A stretch of DNA of 64,000 nt from Gracilariopsis chorda (lineage: Eukaryota; Rhodophyta; Florideophyceae; Gracilariales; Gracilariaceae): assembly GCA_003194525.1 (NCBI GenBank), contig NBIV01000002.1, forward strand, positions 992,001 through 1,056,000, given 5' to 3'. Of the stretch, positions 52,741 through 64,000 are shown in pieces (the first letter of the stretch is position 1; the number at the start of each line of letters is the position of its first letter). Below the pieces are notes generated by a model, which saw nothing but the letters and a program-made list of their open reading frames with translations, was not told the origin of the DNA and did no database searches. The position numbers and the translations under genes were made by a program.

Positions 52741-52774
52741 GCGGCCTTCGGCCGCGGGCGGCGCTGCGCGCCGC
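52741..52774 (-). repeat. Twin GC hairpins at the Helitron 3' end
   Basis: GCGGCCTTCGGCCGC forms a 6-bp stem with a 3-base loop. Directly beside it GCGGCGC-TGC-GCGCCGC forms a 7-bp stem. They sit about 9 bases from the proposed element end. Confidence 0.6.
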
Positions 52775-52878
52775 AGTGGAGGAGTGATAAACAGCGGTGA
52801 GGAAAGAAGAGGGTGGAGAAAGAAAAAGCAGAAAAGCAAGTAGTTTAATTCAATAAATGAAGAACGCAAGAAATATGA

Positions 52879-55800
52879 TTATGGTTGTGGAGGGATGCAC
52901 AACTGAATGGCTTCAGGCAGCACTGGGTTGGCGATGGCCACAGGCATGGGATGAATTGTGTGCGCATTTGTGGATGTAAGCTGCAGGTCATGCAGGAGTA
53001 GTACGTGGTCGTTCCTTCGAACGCACGACAATGCGACATACAACTAACCGGCGCAGAAGAAGTTGGATCGTACATCCAGAACCAAGCCATCCAAGGTTTT
53101 TCCCTGTCCTTTGTGAACAGTAGCTGCAAACGCGAGACAAATGGGGAACTGCCTTCGAATCATGCGAATTTCTGCGAAAGAAAACTCGAAGTCGATACGA
53201 TGCAGGAGCTGTTGTTCGAGCACCTGTCTGTTCTCGTCGAATCGAGCCACCTACATCGTAAACTGATCGACACGCACGACTAAGAACAGCTTTCTGTTGA
53301 CCACAGCCGGATGCAGCACGTTCCGAATGACCATAACTGGCACACCGATCTTCAAGTCCAAGTTATGAGGCGGTACTCCAGTAGGCGCATACTGATATGC
53401 AAACTCGGGGACGATAGTACTGGCGAAGTAATCTGGGTTCTGTCCACGAACAGGTTGCACGGTTTTCGCTGACGGAAGAGTGAAGCGCTCACCAGGAAAC
53501 AGATGTAGCGCTGCTGCATTATGTTCGTCGACCAACTGATTTTTGGAGGCAATGAGCATTTTGCTGAGATCCACATCCTCCTTGCGTCGTGTTTTGAGCC
53601 ACTTCCACAGGAATTAGTAGGCGTTTTGCATGCCACCGGTAGATCTGAGTGGTAGTGGAGCGTTGTTGGATATTGTGTTCCGTGCAATGGAACGTAACAG
53701 CGACGCAAATGCCGGATCATCGGCTTGGCGTACTTGTTCCGTGAGGTACAGCACTTGAACCGAGTACAATTTCCACAGATCACTCTTCCACGGCAATTCG
53801 TTGAGAATATTTGTGTACACTCGTCTCACATTTCCACTTGGCTCGGCCTCCATGTACACCTGCGGCACCACTGGAAGCAGCTGGGAGTAGTCGCCCGATA
53901 GAACGATGGTCAAGCCCCCAAAGGGAGGTGGATTTTCCATTCCACTGCAGCGAAGATATTTGAGCCACGCATCCATGAGTTCGAAGAGCTTTCTTGAGAG
54001 CATGGACGCCTCATCCAAGACGAGCAGTTGTATTTCGCGTAGCAGTTCTGCACGTTGAGATCGGGGACCGTACTTTGACAAAGTGGCTGTAGTGTTGCTT
54101 GTGCTGTCCCTATCAGCTACACCCAGTCCGAGAAGGCTATGTAAAGTGCGGCCACCTTCGTACAACGAATCTGCAATGCCTGTTGTAGTAGTCCTTTCGG
54201 CGAGCATTCCTTCCGACTCAACGATATCACGAAGGAGGTTGAGCACGTATGTCTTTCCGGTTCCTGCGGATCCTTGCACAAAGAACACGTTTCCAGCAGT
54301 GCTTGTTCGCTCCTGCAGCGCCTGTCGTTGTTGCAATGCGGCAATGACGGTGTCAATGACTTGTATTTGGCGAGGTTTTAAGGTGGTGTACCTTGACTGC
54401 AAAGTTGACGAATTTCGCACCAGCCGTGCGTCTCGAGTTGTTGTAGCTCGATTCGACTCAGTCAATGCTGTATGATCCTGCTGTAGGTGTTGGGAGAAGA
54501 AGCTGTGATCGCGAAGCAGTAGTCCTCCGTGCGGGTCTGAGATCTCCACCACACGTCGATACATTTCTTGCTTTCGTTGCTGCTCATCTCCTGTATGTAT
54601 GTCGCTACATAATGCCTCCCAGTTTTCGACGGCCATTTTTTCTGGGTTTGCGCCTTGTTGGTATAGTGTGACAACCAGACGTCGTAGCTCAGAGAGCGTG
54701 CTGTATATCTGCACTGCTTCTTGGAATGCAATATCAAACTCGGATCCGTCCGCGAGCAGTCCGCTTACAATTGCAGTTTCACGATAAGTTCCATACCGCT
54801 GTCCGTTGAAAGTCCTTGCGTCTTCATAAGAGCTCGAGCCGTGATTCATGAGCAGCAAGCGCAGAGCAAAGAGCTCAATGTCGGACGGTGAAACACCTCT
54901 GATCCTTGCGACACACTGCTCGTCTTCCGTGCGGTCTACCACGTACATGGTCGGATCGCAGTCGTCTGTGGGCACCTGAGTGCTGTTTCCGTCGTATTGG
55001 TTAAGCACGCGGGCTGGAAGCGTGCGATACAATCGAACTTTTTCAAAGTACGAAAGGTAGTCGAGGTTTGCGTATGCTTCAGTCCTTGCAAAGTATCTCT
55101 CCAGTGTAGACGGCTGTGATGCAGAAAGAAGCTGGTTGGGACCTCTCAGCAGAAATGTGCACTCTCCTTCCAAGTGAATGGCCAGTCGCTCTACTTTTGG
55201 TACGATGTGAACATGTCGAAACTCGAAAATTCTCCAAGCTGCATTGACAGAGCCCACCACACGTGCTCGCATGTATGCACGAATGTCGTTCTGCACCTGC
55301 GGCTCTTGTTGCTGCTCGTTTGTTTGTGCCTGTCTCACTAGCATCACTCACATTGAGCACCACCTCCTGAGCTTTAGGCTGCTTAAACGCGTACTTCATC
55401 AGATAAGCCACTGCGCCCCCTCCTTGCGTACGCTCTACATTGATATGAGAGCGGTACTTCTTGGTCAGAGTTGGGTTGTACGGCACTATCTTGAGGTCAT
55501 GTTGCCTTCTTCTGCGGTAGACCACGCGATTCGTGCCTTCTTCAATGTACGTCTCCGGCACAATCATGTTGCGGTCGTATCCAAACTTGCAACGCCCAGC
55601 GCGATTCCGGCAATAGGTGGAGTGGCGGTGCCTATGCATGGACCGAATGAGGGCACGCAACGCTTCGTCTTCACCGGGAAGAGGAAGTTCTGCACGAATC
55701 AGCTCGTTGATCACATCAACTTTTTCAATCACGCCTCCTTCGAACCACACGAGCAGGTGGTGATGAGGCACATTGCGGTCCTGAAACTCGAGCTTTGATG

Positions 55801-58294
55801 CAAGCCCCAGGCACTTCAATCCGAAGATGTGCTCACAGTTCTTCTCCAAGTCCTTCATCAAATCGTTTGCGTACTGGTTGTACACCCTTGCAATCAAATC
55901 AAGTCGGTCAAACGTTCGAGGGCGGTTACTCTGTGCCGTAAATGCGCTCCGATTGCTGGTATCCATACCAAGGCGCTGGATGTCCTCTCTACAGATGTTC
56001 ATGGTGATTGTAACGAACAGAGAAGGCGGTCCTCTCCGCGCTACGATCTCCTGTACATCCATGCGCTTGTTCGTCCAGTACGCTGCTGAGTTGACCGAGT
56101 CATCGGGCAGAAATATGGGTCCTATTTGTGCGAACTGTGATGGTGAAACATGAGCTGTTTGCTGTTGTGCTTGCTGGATCTCTTGCTCTTGTACAATACT
56201 TGCCTGTTGTTCTCTCTCCAGGAAACGCAGTCGCATGTCCTCAATGTTTGTGTGCGTGCGGAGCATCCACATCTGCATCAACGGTCCACTGTTGAGGAGG
56301 ATGTTGTCTGAGTACAAACGTCGCTTCGCGTTCTGAGCCCAGGTGAGCTTTCGGAGCTTCCACTCGTTGACGCTGAGATCTGAGCTTTGCTGTGTGGAGT
56401 TCCTTGCCTCCAGGAACAGGCCGATGTCAAACGGTTCGTGCTGATCACCGTACAGGTAGAGAAGAGGGAAAGTGCCCTTCTCTGTAAGTTTGGATGCCGG
56501 TTTTAGAAGTCGCTACCACACTTGCGCATTGTTTGCGGCATTCGCAGTCGCCCTTGCTCCAGCAGCAGCAGCACTCGTCACTGCAGCGTGCTCTTTGGTT
56601 ACGGTTCCTTCTACTAAGCGCAGTACTTGAGACTCCACTCGATACAGGCCAGTTGTATCCACGACGAGCGTTCTCATCATGGTTGGCCCGCCACCAGGAG
56701 CATCTTCAGGGAGAGGCCCAGCACCTGCGTGAGAAGCACTGACTGTGGCACTTCGGGTTCCTTCGTAACCACGTACGACTACTCCCTCTTTTGCTGCCTG
56801 CATGCTGATATCGACGGCGGTATCTGCATTTTGTTGTTATTGTTGCGTGCAAAGCATGGATCGGTACCGCTCACGCACCACGTCTGGCTTGGGCTGGATC
56901 ACATCGTACAACTTGGGGACAATGTCTCGTACGTTGATGTCTTGAATGAACGCACGCAAATTGGCACGCGCAGAGTGAGAGGGATCCAAGGAAGGCGGAC
57001 CAGTACCCCACAGAAAGCTGTAGCGCGTGTTGTTCTGGTTCTGCGTGGGCAGAGCGAGAGCTGAGTTGCCCTCAAGTCTGAGAAATGAGGGACCGCCTCA
57101 CGTCACATACGACATGTCCATGAACGCTTGCGTCGTCGCGAAGAGCGTATTAAAGTTGAGGTAATGGCTGTGGAAGGCTCTCAGGCTATAAAGACTGCGA
57201 ACCAACTCACTGCTATGCCTTCTGCGGAACTTGATGCCCCATCCTGACATTCATTTCATTCCACAGCACACTCCAGTGACCTCTGTGCCAAGCAAAACAC
57301 AACCGCAGTACTTGCAGCTATGAATTTTCAATGTCCAGTCCGCGTACGGGCAGGAGGAGAGCGTGTGTGAGTGTTCGCCGCATCTTCTGCATCGCCTTTG
57401 ACCTGCAGTGGGAATCGTCTCAAACTCCGGCACGCGTGCACGGATGGCCGGATCATTCCTCGCCTGAGCTGCCACGGAATCCCACGCATAGTACACGCGA
57501 TAGAGTCCTCGATCAGGACGCCTAGCACAGTGGATGACCCTCGTATCAAGCTGTTGCTGTGGCTGATGCTGCGGCTGGTGTGAGGGAGCCGGTGTGATCT
57601 CATCCGCTTCCACCTCCATCGGAATGGACATCTGTTGTTCTTCCTGTTCAGCTTGTGTCAATGCAGGCTGCGGCGGCGGGTGTGAGGGAGCCGGGGTGAT
57701 CTCATCCTCTTCCACTTCCATCGGGAGTGGCATCTGTTCTTCCTCTTGTTCAGCTTGTGGCAGAGCAGGCTACTGTGATGGCGGTGGCAGTGAGGGAGCA
57801 GGGATGATCTCATCCTCTTCCACTTCCATCGCAATAGGCATCTGTTCTGCAGGCATCGGTGGGAGAGGGGGAGGCATCGGAGGCGGTGGAATGTGACTTG
57901 GAAGGCCTCACACAAACTCCAGAAATCCAGGAATTGGGCACGATGTTGGTAGATCTGTGGCAGCAGACCCACTGGCTCCAGCGGCGCTTGTGCTAACTGC
58001 TGCTGCAACCGAAATAGGTGCAGGAGTAACTTCGTCTTCTTCAACCGCTGTAAAAATAGGTCTTTGAACGTGTGCTCCGCTCTCATTTACTCCCAACTCA
58101 TCTTGAACTGGAAGAGCTGGTGCTCTTCGGGGTCTTCCAGCTCCTGCCCGTGCTCTACCACTGCCGACGCGACGACCACCAGCGTTTTGCCTAGAACCGC
58201 CTGCGTTCAACCTGGCACCTCCAGAATTGTCTCTGGCACCTCCCGAGTTAGATCGGACGCCACCAGAGTTCAGACGTCGCCCTCCTCTCGTCAT
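52879..58294 (-). pseudogene. Helitron RepHel gene (HUH endonuclease plus Pif1 helicase), broken
   Basis: In order from 58294: a Gly/Asn/Arg repeat (NSGGAR-like), Pro-rich tandem units, zinc sites RRCRRCGEHSHTLSSCP and CKYCGCVLLGTEVTGVCC, the Helitron_like_N region (GPPSLFVTITMN), HUH motif VPHHHLLVWFEG near 55,770, YLMKYAFKQPKAQEV, then the Pif1 helicase: QGSAGTGKTYVLNLL (Walker A near 54,260), LLVLDEASMLSRKL (Walker B), GVPPHNLDLKIGVPVMVIRN, and AATVHKGQGKTLDGL. From 58294 to about 55,350 one frame holds throughout, interrupted only by about six stop codons (for example at 57908 and 57251). Near 55,350 and between 53,620 and 53,040 the frame shifts. A CAG-to-TAG change interrupts the last helicase motif. 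Confidence 0.85.
57575..57870 (-). repeat. In-frame tandem repeat in the Helitron N-terminus
   Basis: TGATCTCATCC recurs at 57595, 57697 and 57805, periods of 102 and 108 bp, both whole codons. Each unit encodes a PMEVEEDEITPAPS peptide followed by a Pro/Gln linker and a QAEQEEQQ tail. Confidence 0.65.
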
Positions 58295-58480
58295 TTCAAT
58301 TTACCAAAGAAAAGAAAATAACAATTCTATATTTCTAAACCGTTAAAAAATTTGCCAGAGTTCCAGAATAACTCCCAATAAAACACAAAGTTAGAAGTGA
58401 AAAAACTGGTTGCAGTTTGTTGCGTTGCACCCACAGGGCCTAGTCGCATGCAGCAATTAAAAACAAATTTCTGCAAGGCT

Positions 58481-58488
58481 TATATATA
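58481..58488 (-). promoter_or_regulatory. TATA-like box upstream of the Helitron gene
   Basis: TATATATA lies about 190 bp upstream of the Helitron ATG on the minus strand. It is the only TATA-like motif I see in this interval. Confidence 0.35.
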
Positions 58489-58955
58489 CCCGATGCAGTC
58501 GTGCGCAGCACAGGGACTCTCGACACACTCCTGTTGGATTATGACGGGCGGAGTGTGCCCAGCCGGTTTTCAAGCCGTTTGATGTTTAACCCGCGTCCGG
58601 TTGTAAGGATTGGTCTGCCTTTACTCACACAGCGAAGTGTGCTTTCCGGCCCCAAGAGGTACGACACGGCGGCCGCCCGGACCCTGCACAGCAAGCTGGT
58701 ATTAGGTACGGTAAACCCTCAGACTTCCTGATCGCCGTCAAACCACCAGTATACCACAGAGGAGCACCTGACTTTTCCCAGATTCGTGGTACTTAGTGGG
58801 TTACTCTTGTGACGACCTGCACACAAGCTCGGCCTTGCCTAGGTCCCAGGCCAGCAAACAGTGCCCAAAGTAGCAAAAGGTTACGACACTGCCCTATTGG
58901 CCAAGCCTGAATGGGATGCAAAAAAGTGGTTAGGGTCAGCAAGCGAGATGCATTT

Positions 58956-59098
58956 GGCACTGCGCCAGTGCAGTATATACGTCTGTTGCAGGCAGGTCTG
59001 CAATGAAACTTCAGTATACACTGCACTGGCGCAGTGCAATTTGCCACGTGTTGGAATGCACTGCACTGGCACCGTGCAATTTACCACGTGTCGGAATG
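58956..59098. repeat. Inverted plus direct repeat around GCACTGCGCCAGTGC
   Basis: 58956-58980 and 59014-59037 are inverted copies of a 24-25 bp unit (GGCACTGCGCCAGTGCAGTA). From 59019 a 40-bp unit is tandemly repeated (59019-59058 and 59059-59098), each ending CCACGTGT-GGAATG. It looks like the end of a miniature element. No coding frame is seen. Confidence 0.55.
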
Positions 59099-59183
59099 AA
59101 CCGCTGGGTTTTTGCTGCTGAGTGGCTGGCACTACAATTTGATTGTATTGCAAGCCATTCAGCAGCTATTGCACAGTCAACAT

Positions 59184-59234
59184 GCAGCAGCAGCAGCTAA
59201 TTAACTGAACGCTTTGCTGCTGCTGCTGCTGCTG
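59184..59234. repeat. CAG/CTG inverted triplet repeat
   Basis: (GCA)n at 59184-59197 faces (GCT)n at 59216-59234 across an 18-base spacer, so the strand can fold back on itself. Confidence 0.6.
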
Positions 59235-59251
59235 AATTTTTTAAATGGTAG

Positions 59252-59327
59252 GGAGGCGTTGCGCCAAGTGGGCGTTTTGCATGGACAAACAGGAGCGTGC
59301 AAGACGATTTTGTGGCGCAACGCCTCC
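59252..59327. repeat. 76-bp palindromic element
   Basis: A perfect 15-bp inverted repeat (GGAGGCGTTGCGCCA at 59252-59266 and its complement at 59313-59327) encloses a second, imperfect pair (GCGTTTTGCA / TGCAAGACG). The whole can form a long cruciform. Confidence 0.6.
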
Positions 59328-59420
59328 ATTCAATCAAGAACACCCCCCTAATACAGGAACAAATACTTATAATGTAGAGAGTTTTGGAGAAAATGTATGA
59401 AAAATCAGACATTAATGAAA

Positions 59421-59798
59421 TCACAGGATATAAACCATGCAAAGCAGGTTGTGCATTTTCTGCTTCACTCCAGCTCGTGGTGCAAAATTGAACCGTGCTT
59501 CGATATATGAGAGTATTGACTGGTCCAACAGCTCTTCTGCCTGAAGTGGAACTCTGATGCTTTTTTGAAAAGAGAGTAAGGCTTCGGCGTATCGAGACCT
59601 AGTCTGTGGTTTTAGGGTTGCAGCGATGAGGGTTTGTTCGTGAAAGAAAACGTGTGGGCACTGCATAATGTCCAGTGGTTGGGTTGTCGCAAGCGTCTGT
59701 GTCGGATTGGTGTTTAATTGTGGCGTGCTTTGGGTACGATGAGAGGGTTTGCAAATTCCACTATGATGACTGCAGAATCTTGCCATCGGTCGGCGCAC
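59421..59798 (-). mobile_element. Possible tyrosine-recombinase N-terminal fossil
   Basis: The frame has TLKPQTRSRYAEALLSFQK, LDQSILSYIEARF and GVKQKMHNLL, which resembles the N-terminal core-binding domain of the recombinases used by DIRS-like elements. Catalytic parts are not seen, so it is incomplete. It may belong to the same old element as the Gag-like region to its right. Confidence 0.35.
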
Positions 59799-59799
59799 T

Positions 59800-61790
59800 C
59801 CTATTCAGGTGTTCATGTGTTGTCCTATCTTGCATGTTACACGTTTCCAATTGTGGATTTCCTCTAGCTAAAGGGCGACAGTTTCTGAGAACCATTTGAG
59901 GTGCGGTCTCAATCGAGTTGGTTCCGTTTGGAAGGCTAGATGCGTCGGGATGGTCCGTCGGCTGGGTTGATTTTGGTTGAGACGTGGGCAAATAGAGGTA
60001 ATATTTGGTGTACGAGGGCAACGCTGCAAAGTAGCGGTAGGGGAGAGCAAGAGATTGGCTCAACAAACCCCCTTTTTTCAAGCACCTGAATGGAAATGAG
60101 AGAGTCGGAGAGAATGAGAGCTCGGTGCGCATGGGCGTTTCTTGACGCAAGCCATTCCAGTGCCAGGTATGCAATGGTTGTCTGTAATGAACTAATGTGG
60201 CCTGAGACCTAATGAACGTTTCCGCTTTATCAGCAAACGTGGACTTTAACCAAGCGGTAGTGAAGACACTCCCCCAGCGAGAGGCCGTTGCACAAAGGGT
60301 TCTAGCAAATTCCAATTCAACCTGGCCGGGCCTCTGCCTGTGCGCGAACACTTCCCCATAGGCTTCCTGTATTACCTTATCGTTCATATAGGTTTCCAAA
60401 AAGAAGTTCTCCATCCGGGGATAATTGTTCAACATCTCCGATGGGTCATCATCCACCGCCATGGTGTTCCCCTGCAGACGGCTGTGCAGCAAGTCTGCAG
60501 CATGACCCTTGAGGTAATATTGGAACAACCAGGTGGCAGCTCCTCCGAAAACCCATTCTGGTCACATGCAATCTTGAACCTTTGCAAGAAATCTATGACC
60601 GCAAGGGGTTCATCGCCAAAAAAGCGCGTTTTTTCTTGGCCTACAGGCTCGAGGTCAACCGTTTTGGTGAACAGGTCGTTAAGCGGCTGGATATCCTAAA
60701 GTTCACTGTCAGAGTCTTCACCCGACTCTGACATATCGCACCGTGTGATTCTCCCCTTACGGTGCGTCTTCCCCTTTCTCCGACGGTGTATGTTCCTTCT
60801 GGTCGTTTTAAGTTTTCGGTTATCCTGACTCGAGTACGAATCGATGTATGAGCTTGAAGAATCGGGGTCCGACCGGTGTCTCCTTTTCTTCTTACCCTTA
60901 GATGATCTCTTCTTACCTTTAGGTCTTCATCGCCACTCATCCTCTGAGTTCGACGAACCACCATCATCACCACCAGGGTCGCCAGCTCCAGCGCCCTGCC
61001 TGGCTCTACCAATTGGTTCCAAGAGGTAAACTACCTCGGGGCCCTTGTTCATGCGAGGCTCTGGCCCAGACCAGACTCGGTCGGTATTTGAATCACCAGT
61101 TTTGTCTATTGGGAACTTTGGGCTTTTGGACACCAAGGACGTCCAGATACCCATGCGGTTTTCCCAAACGTGGTCGGTTAGCAACCGGGCTGGTGCGACT
61201 ATCTCTGTTTAACCCCTTGCGAAGGTGCTCCAAAGACTCTTGCACCATATGGTCGACATACTCCCGAGCTTCTTGCTCGAGGAATTGAAACACCAAAGCT
61301 TGTAACCGGCCGTGTAGTTCGCGCACTGCACGCTAAATCACTGTTTCGGTAATGCTCTCCAAGTCCAATTTGGGGATCACCACAGATGATTGATCACCTT
61401 TAGGGTTCACAAATTGGTTGCATACAGAGTCAGGCTCCGGCCTCACCGGAACCCCAATCCCACCTGCATCGGTAACCTGAGGAGCGGCACCTTGTGCCTT
61501 CTGCTCGTCCTCGGTGGCATAGACCAGTTTGGTGTTTCCCCTGAGCAACCTCTCAGGGTTATCCGTTGATGATACCAATAGATCATTGTCTGGCACCTCA
61601 CTGGCGCCATGGCCCGACGAGCCCATGGACCATGTGGTACGTCGCTGCATATCCAATAAACCAGTGGGTCACAGCGATTGCTTCCTAGTGCATTTCAAAA
61701 ACCATACGGTATTCCAATATCGGTTCCTTCTCGAAATTCTTCCTTCAAAACCAAATGGTTCTCCACAATTCTAGGTCGGGAGACCAAAAT
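59800..61790 (-). mobile_element. LTR-retroelement Gag fossil
   Basis: The minus strand encodes a Gag-like protein (YYLKGHAADLLHSRLQ, EFFLETYMNDK-like, RQRPGQVELEFARTLC, FADKAETFIRSQATL), preceded by charged linker regions. At its 5' end near 61,790 the minus strand reads CTACCACA then TTTTGGT, which could be an LTR end followed by a primer site. The element is broken, with several interruptions. The second LTR was not found. Confidence 0.5.
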
Positions 61791-62214
61791 GTGGTAGAAC
61801 CGAACACGTTTCAAGACCAAATGGGTAGTTCGTGTGGACCTCGGCTGTAGGGAGCCCTGGGTGGGCTTGACCTAGAAGGGGATAAGAGGGCTACCGGTAG
61901 GATCTGTGGCCGCACGAGCCACTAGAGGTGCAAGATAGTCGGCTAGTTCTGCCTACCAGCGTAGTAGTCGCTAATTATCGTGACTGGTGGACTAGTAATA
62001 CCTGATACGATCTTGGATACCCAAAAAGGTTGACTGTAAAAACCAGTTGGTATCACAATTATCCAAGAGGTGCCTACCGTTTACCTTGAAGGGGGAGAAG
62101 GTTGACGATCACCTTAAGGGTGGGCGAGGTCGACTCCCCGTGGACATAGCATGCTACGTGTGCCACGTCTGAGATACACCCTAGAGGTGAGCCTCAGTAC
62201 TGTAGTTAACAGTT
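61791..62214. repeat. Possible LTR remnant
   Basis: The stretch begins TGTGGTAGAACC just outside the Gag fossil and includes GGTATCACA at about 62,045, so an LTR of about 260 bp is conceivable. No second copy is in the window. Confidence 0.25.
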
Positions 62215-63150
62215 GGAACTATTTCTAAAATTAAAGCTAAATATTAGGACATACCGCCCTGGTCTAATCACCCACATGGCACACCGAACTGGTATTTTGC
62301 ACGCCACTTTGCTACAAAAAACCCACTATACGACACCAATGAGTTATCCATACGGTCCTCGGTGCGTTTATGCCCCATCGAAGGCTGCCATCTGCTTGAA
62401 AAATACTGGTCAATTGTGTTGGTAAGGCTCGTGTAAATATGCTGACTTGATACCGAAGTGTTCGATGGGTAGATTCCACGTTGCATGTAATGCTATTAAC
62501 AGGCGTTGAGTTCTTCGGTACGCGGTGTACGTGGTTGTGTGCCTGGGATCATAGTGTAGGTCTGGTTTCATTAGGTCGCAACGGAGATTGCATCTGGCCT
62601 TGCGTTGTGTTATGCTACCTTCAGCTAAGCGTTTGTATCTTTACAGCATCATCAGTGGCATGATGAGCTACGGAGATGGCTTGAAGTCTGGGGGTAGCCA
62701 TTTGATGATGTTGTGTCTATCTAGGTTCCGACGTTTGTCGTTGTGGGCGTTTCTCCATTGTACTGCATTTGGGTATTTCCGCGCTTGTGCAGTGTTGTTA
62801 GGGGGTGGAGTGTCGAGTTGAATGGTTGTGGGTATGGATTGACGGTGTCGGGCGTGGAATTTGAACGCTGTTGTGGTGGTGTAGGTGGGGTCAGAGGCCT
62901 TGTGACATGGTTGAAAATCTTTTGCGTGGATTGTGTGGTCAGAATGTGACTGCAAGAGGTAGATTACTATGTGGGTAAGTGATGTCGGGTAAATATACCT
63001 GTAGCGCAAAACCCGAATGTTTGGTATCATACTCAAGGTGTCCGGGGCCTTGCTCCCTGTGGAGGCAGACCCAGTGAAACAGTCCTCTGTGTACCTGTAA
63101 TACGGGGGTAGCTCCGTAGGTATTGAGAGGCCGAACAGCAATACCACGTA
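62215..63150 (-). mobile_element. Ty1/copia reverse-transcriptase fossil
   Basis: The minus strand reads AVQWRNAHNDKRRNLDRHNI, then QRKARCNLRCDLMKP, and further on FGIKSAYLHEPYQHNWPVFF, the start of the copia RT domain (W-x-x-A...NxxW, KARxxxRGD, DVKSAYLH). Only the N-terminal part of the RT is present. The element is broken, with several interruptions. Confidence 0.6.
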
Positions 63151-63159
63151 AGATAGACA

Positions 63160-64000
63160 GCTGTCAGTAGCTAGGCACCACCAAATAAAATATGCACCGG
63201 GCGCCGCTGCACGGGAGTTGCGACGGTCCGGAGAGGATCGCGAGCTTTCGTCTCAGGTTATGGGCCCATTTACCGCATGACCCCACCCAGCCTCCCCACT
63301 GACGATCAACACCAAAGCGAACGATCCCTCCGCCAACAACGGCGAGAGCATCGAATCGAAGAACAAGAGTATATCCAACACTTGCTCCACAACACGCAAA
63401 TCAACGCAGCAGACAACACACACCCTACCGGACACTGCACAGCACAGCGGCAAAATATCCAACAACCATCCGAAACTACCAACCCTATCCTACAACAACT
63501 TCCAATTTTGGAAGTCCGCACTCAACATCAACGCATCCCTCTTCGATGCGTCCAACCTTATTACAACCCAAACAATCATACCGCACGTCGACCCTGCAAA
63601 ACTCGAAACACATATCACCAAAATCAACAAAATCAAGGCCTTAGTCATCCAAAGTATCCCAGAGACCATCGCCACAAAACTCACCGGAGACATCGTCCAA
63701 CTATCTCAGTTTGAAATTCTTCAACTCATCGAATCACATATAGCGAACAAAAATCGCCAAAACCACAACGTACTCGAAGCTGAGGCACGTAGCATATTCT
63801 TCCTCCCCGGTACGGACCTAGACAAATACATCGAGCAACACGAAATCGTCCGAACCAAAATGATAAACGCCGCATATCCAAATATCCAAGCTGAGGGCAC
63901 CACGGTAAACGTCATGATACAAGGACTCAGAAGACACCCCGACTTTACAACGCTTGCCATAGTACTCACAGGCAACCCACCTGCAACCATTCAATCATTC
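63160..64000 (+). mobile_element. Ty1/copia-type retrotransposon, Gag end, running off the window
   Basis: CTCAGGTTATGGGCCCA at about 63,252-63,268 looks like an LTR end followed by a copia-type primer site that reads into the element. It is followed by a Gag region: a charged N-terminal stretch from 63277, then FWKSALNINASLFDA, ALVIQSIPETIATKLTGD, DLDKYIEQHEIVRTKMINAA and VNVMIQGLRRHPDFTTLAI, typical of copia Gag (UBN2). It has at least one break; the rest lies beyond the right edge. Confidence 0.55.

Larger units (their letters stand above)
52732..58500 (-). mobile_element. Helitron rolling-circle transposon, decayed; right edge uncertain
   Basis: A RepHel gene (58294 to 52879) fills the element on the minus strand. 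Beyond its stop, two GC-rich hairpins (52741-52755 and 52758-52774) precede CTTG/T at 52735-52731. The Helitron 3' rule is a hairpin about ten bases before CTRR and a T; CTTG fits that only loosely. The 5' TC end should lie right of 58,490 but I could not fix it. No inverted terminal repeats or target duplication are seen, as expected for a Helitron. Confidence 0.65.

Noticed and set aside
61791-62214. Calling a complete LTR here
   Set aside because: Only one copy is in the window and the right edge is not fixed, so I list it only as possible.
1-64000. CRISPR array, bacterial operon or plasmid features
   Set aside because: Spliced genes, SRP9, snRNP proteins and LTR elements show nuclear eukaryotic DNA; no regularly spaced short repeats were found.

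Overview
The window is nuclear DNA of a photosynthetic eukaryote. A plastid-type IspH with an N-terminal extension points to a plastid. The genes are tightly packed with few, short introns (about 75-100 nt) and sit beside a large block of mixed transposons. This layout fits a florideophyte red alga of the Chondrus type. That assignment is inference from gene content and layout, not a proven match.

Positions 1-16,335 form a gene island. In order it holds: a partial SAD1/USP39 splicing factor (-); a plastid-type alpha/beta hydrolase (+); a three-exon SRP9 gene (-) that is not visible as one open frame; RRP36 (+); IspH (-); a spliced LMW-PTP-like protein lacking the catalytic residues (+); a bZIP factor (-); an Sds3-like co-repressor subunit (-); an FKBP-like/Cys-rich type II membrane protein (-); a small secreted protein (+); a spliced DnaJ membrane protein (-); a snapin-like coiled-coil protein (+); and a DTW-domain tRNA-modification enzyme (-). 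Neighbours are mostly divergent or convergent with gaps of a few hundred bases or less. The bZIP-Sds3-FKBP cluster is markedly GC-rich.

Positions 16.3-26.4 kb are mostly short repeats. They include (AAG)n-tailed SINE-like copies, a short LTR element (TRIM, 18,975-21,018) nested in an older repeat, and a deleted hAT element with palindromic GATTGCAATC sites. Two host-type genes lie here: an unrecognised Ser-rich protein and a glycosyltransferase-like type II membrane protein.

Positions 26,425-34,709 are one PIF/Harbinger DNA transposon, 8.3 kb long, with 40-bp terminal inverted repeats and a TAA target duplication. It carries an intact DDE transposase, a broken accessory gene, and between them three decayed host-gene copies: a spermidine-synthase-like membrane protein, galactose-1-phosphate uridylyltransferase (GALT) and peptidyl-tRNA hydrolase. 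This gene-capturing Harbinger is the most notable structure in the window.

Positions 34.7-64 kb are an element graveyard. They hold a 243-bp coding-type tandem repeat, a tyrosine-recombinase fossil, the 5' half of an RNA polymerase II large-subunit pseudogene, an intact 855-codon hAT transposase, a Ty3/gypsy chromovirus fossil with both LTRs, a second decayed hAT, a decayed Helitron, several palindromes, and Gag/RT fossils of LTR elements running off the right edge.
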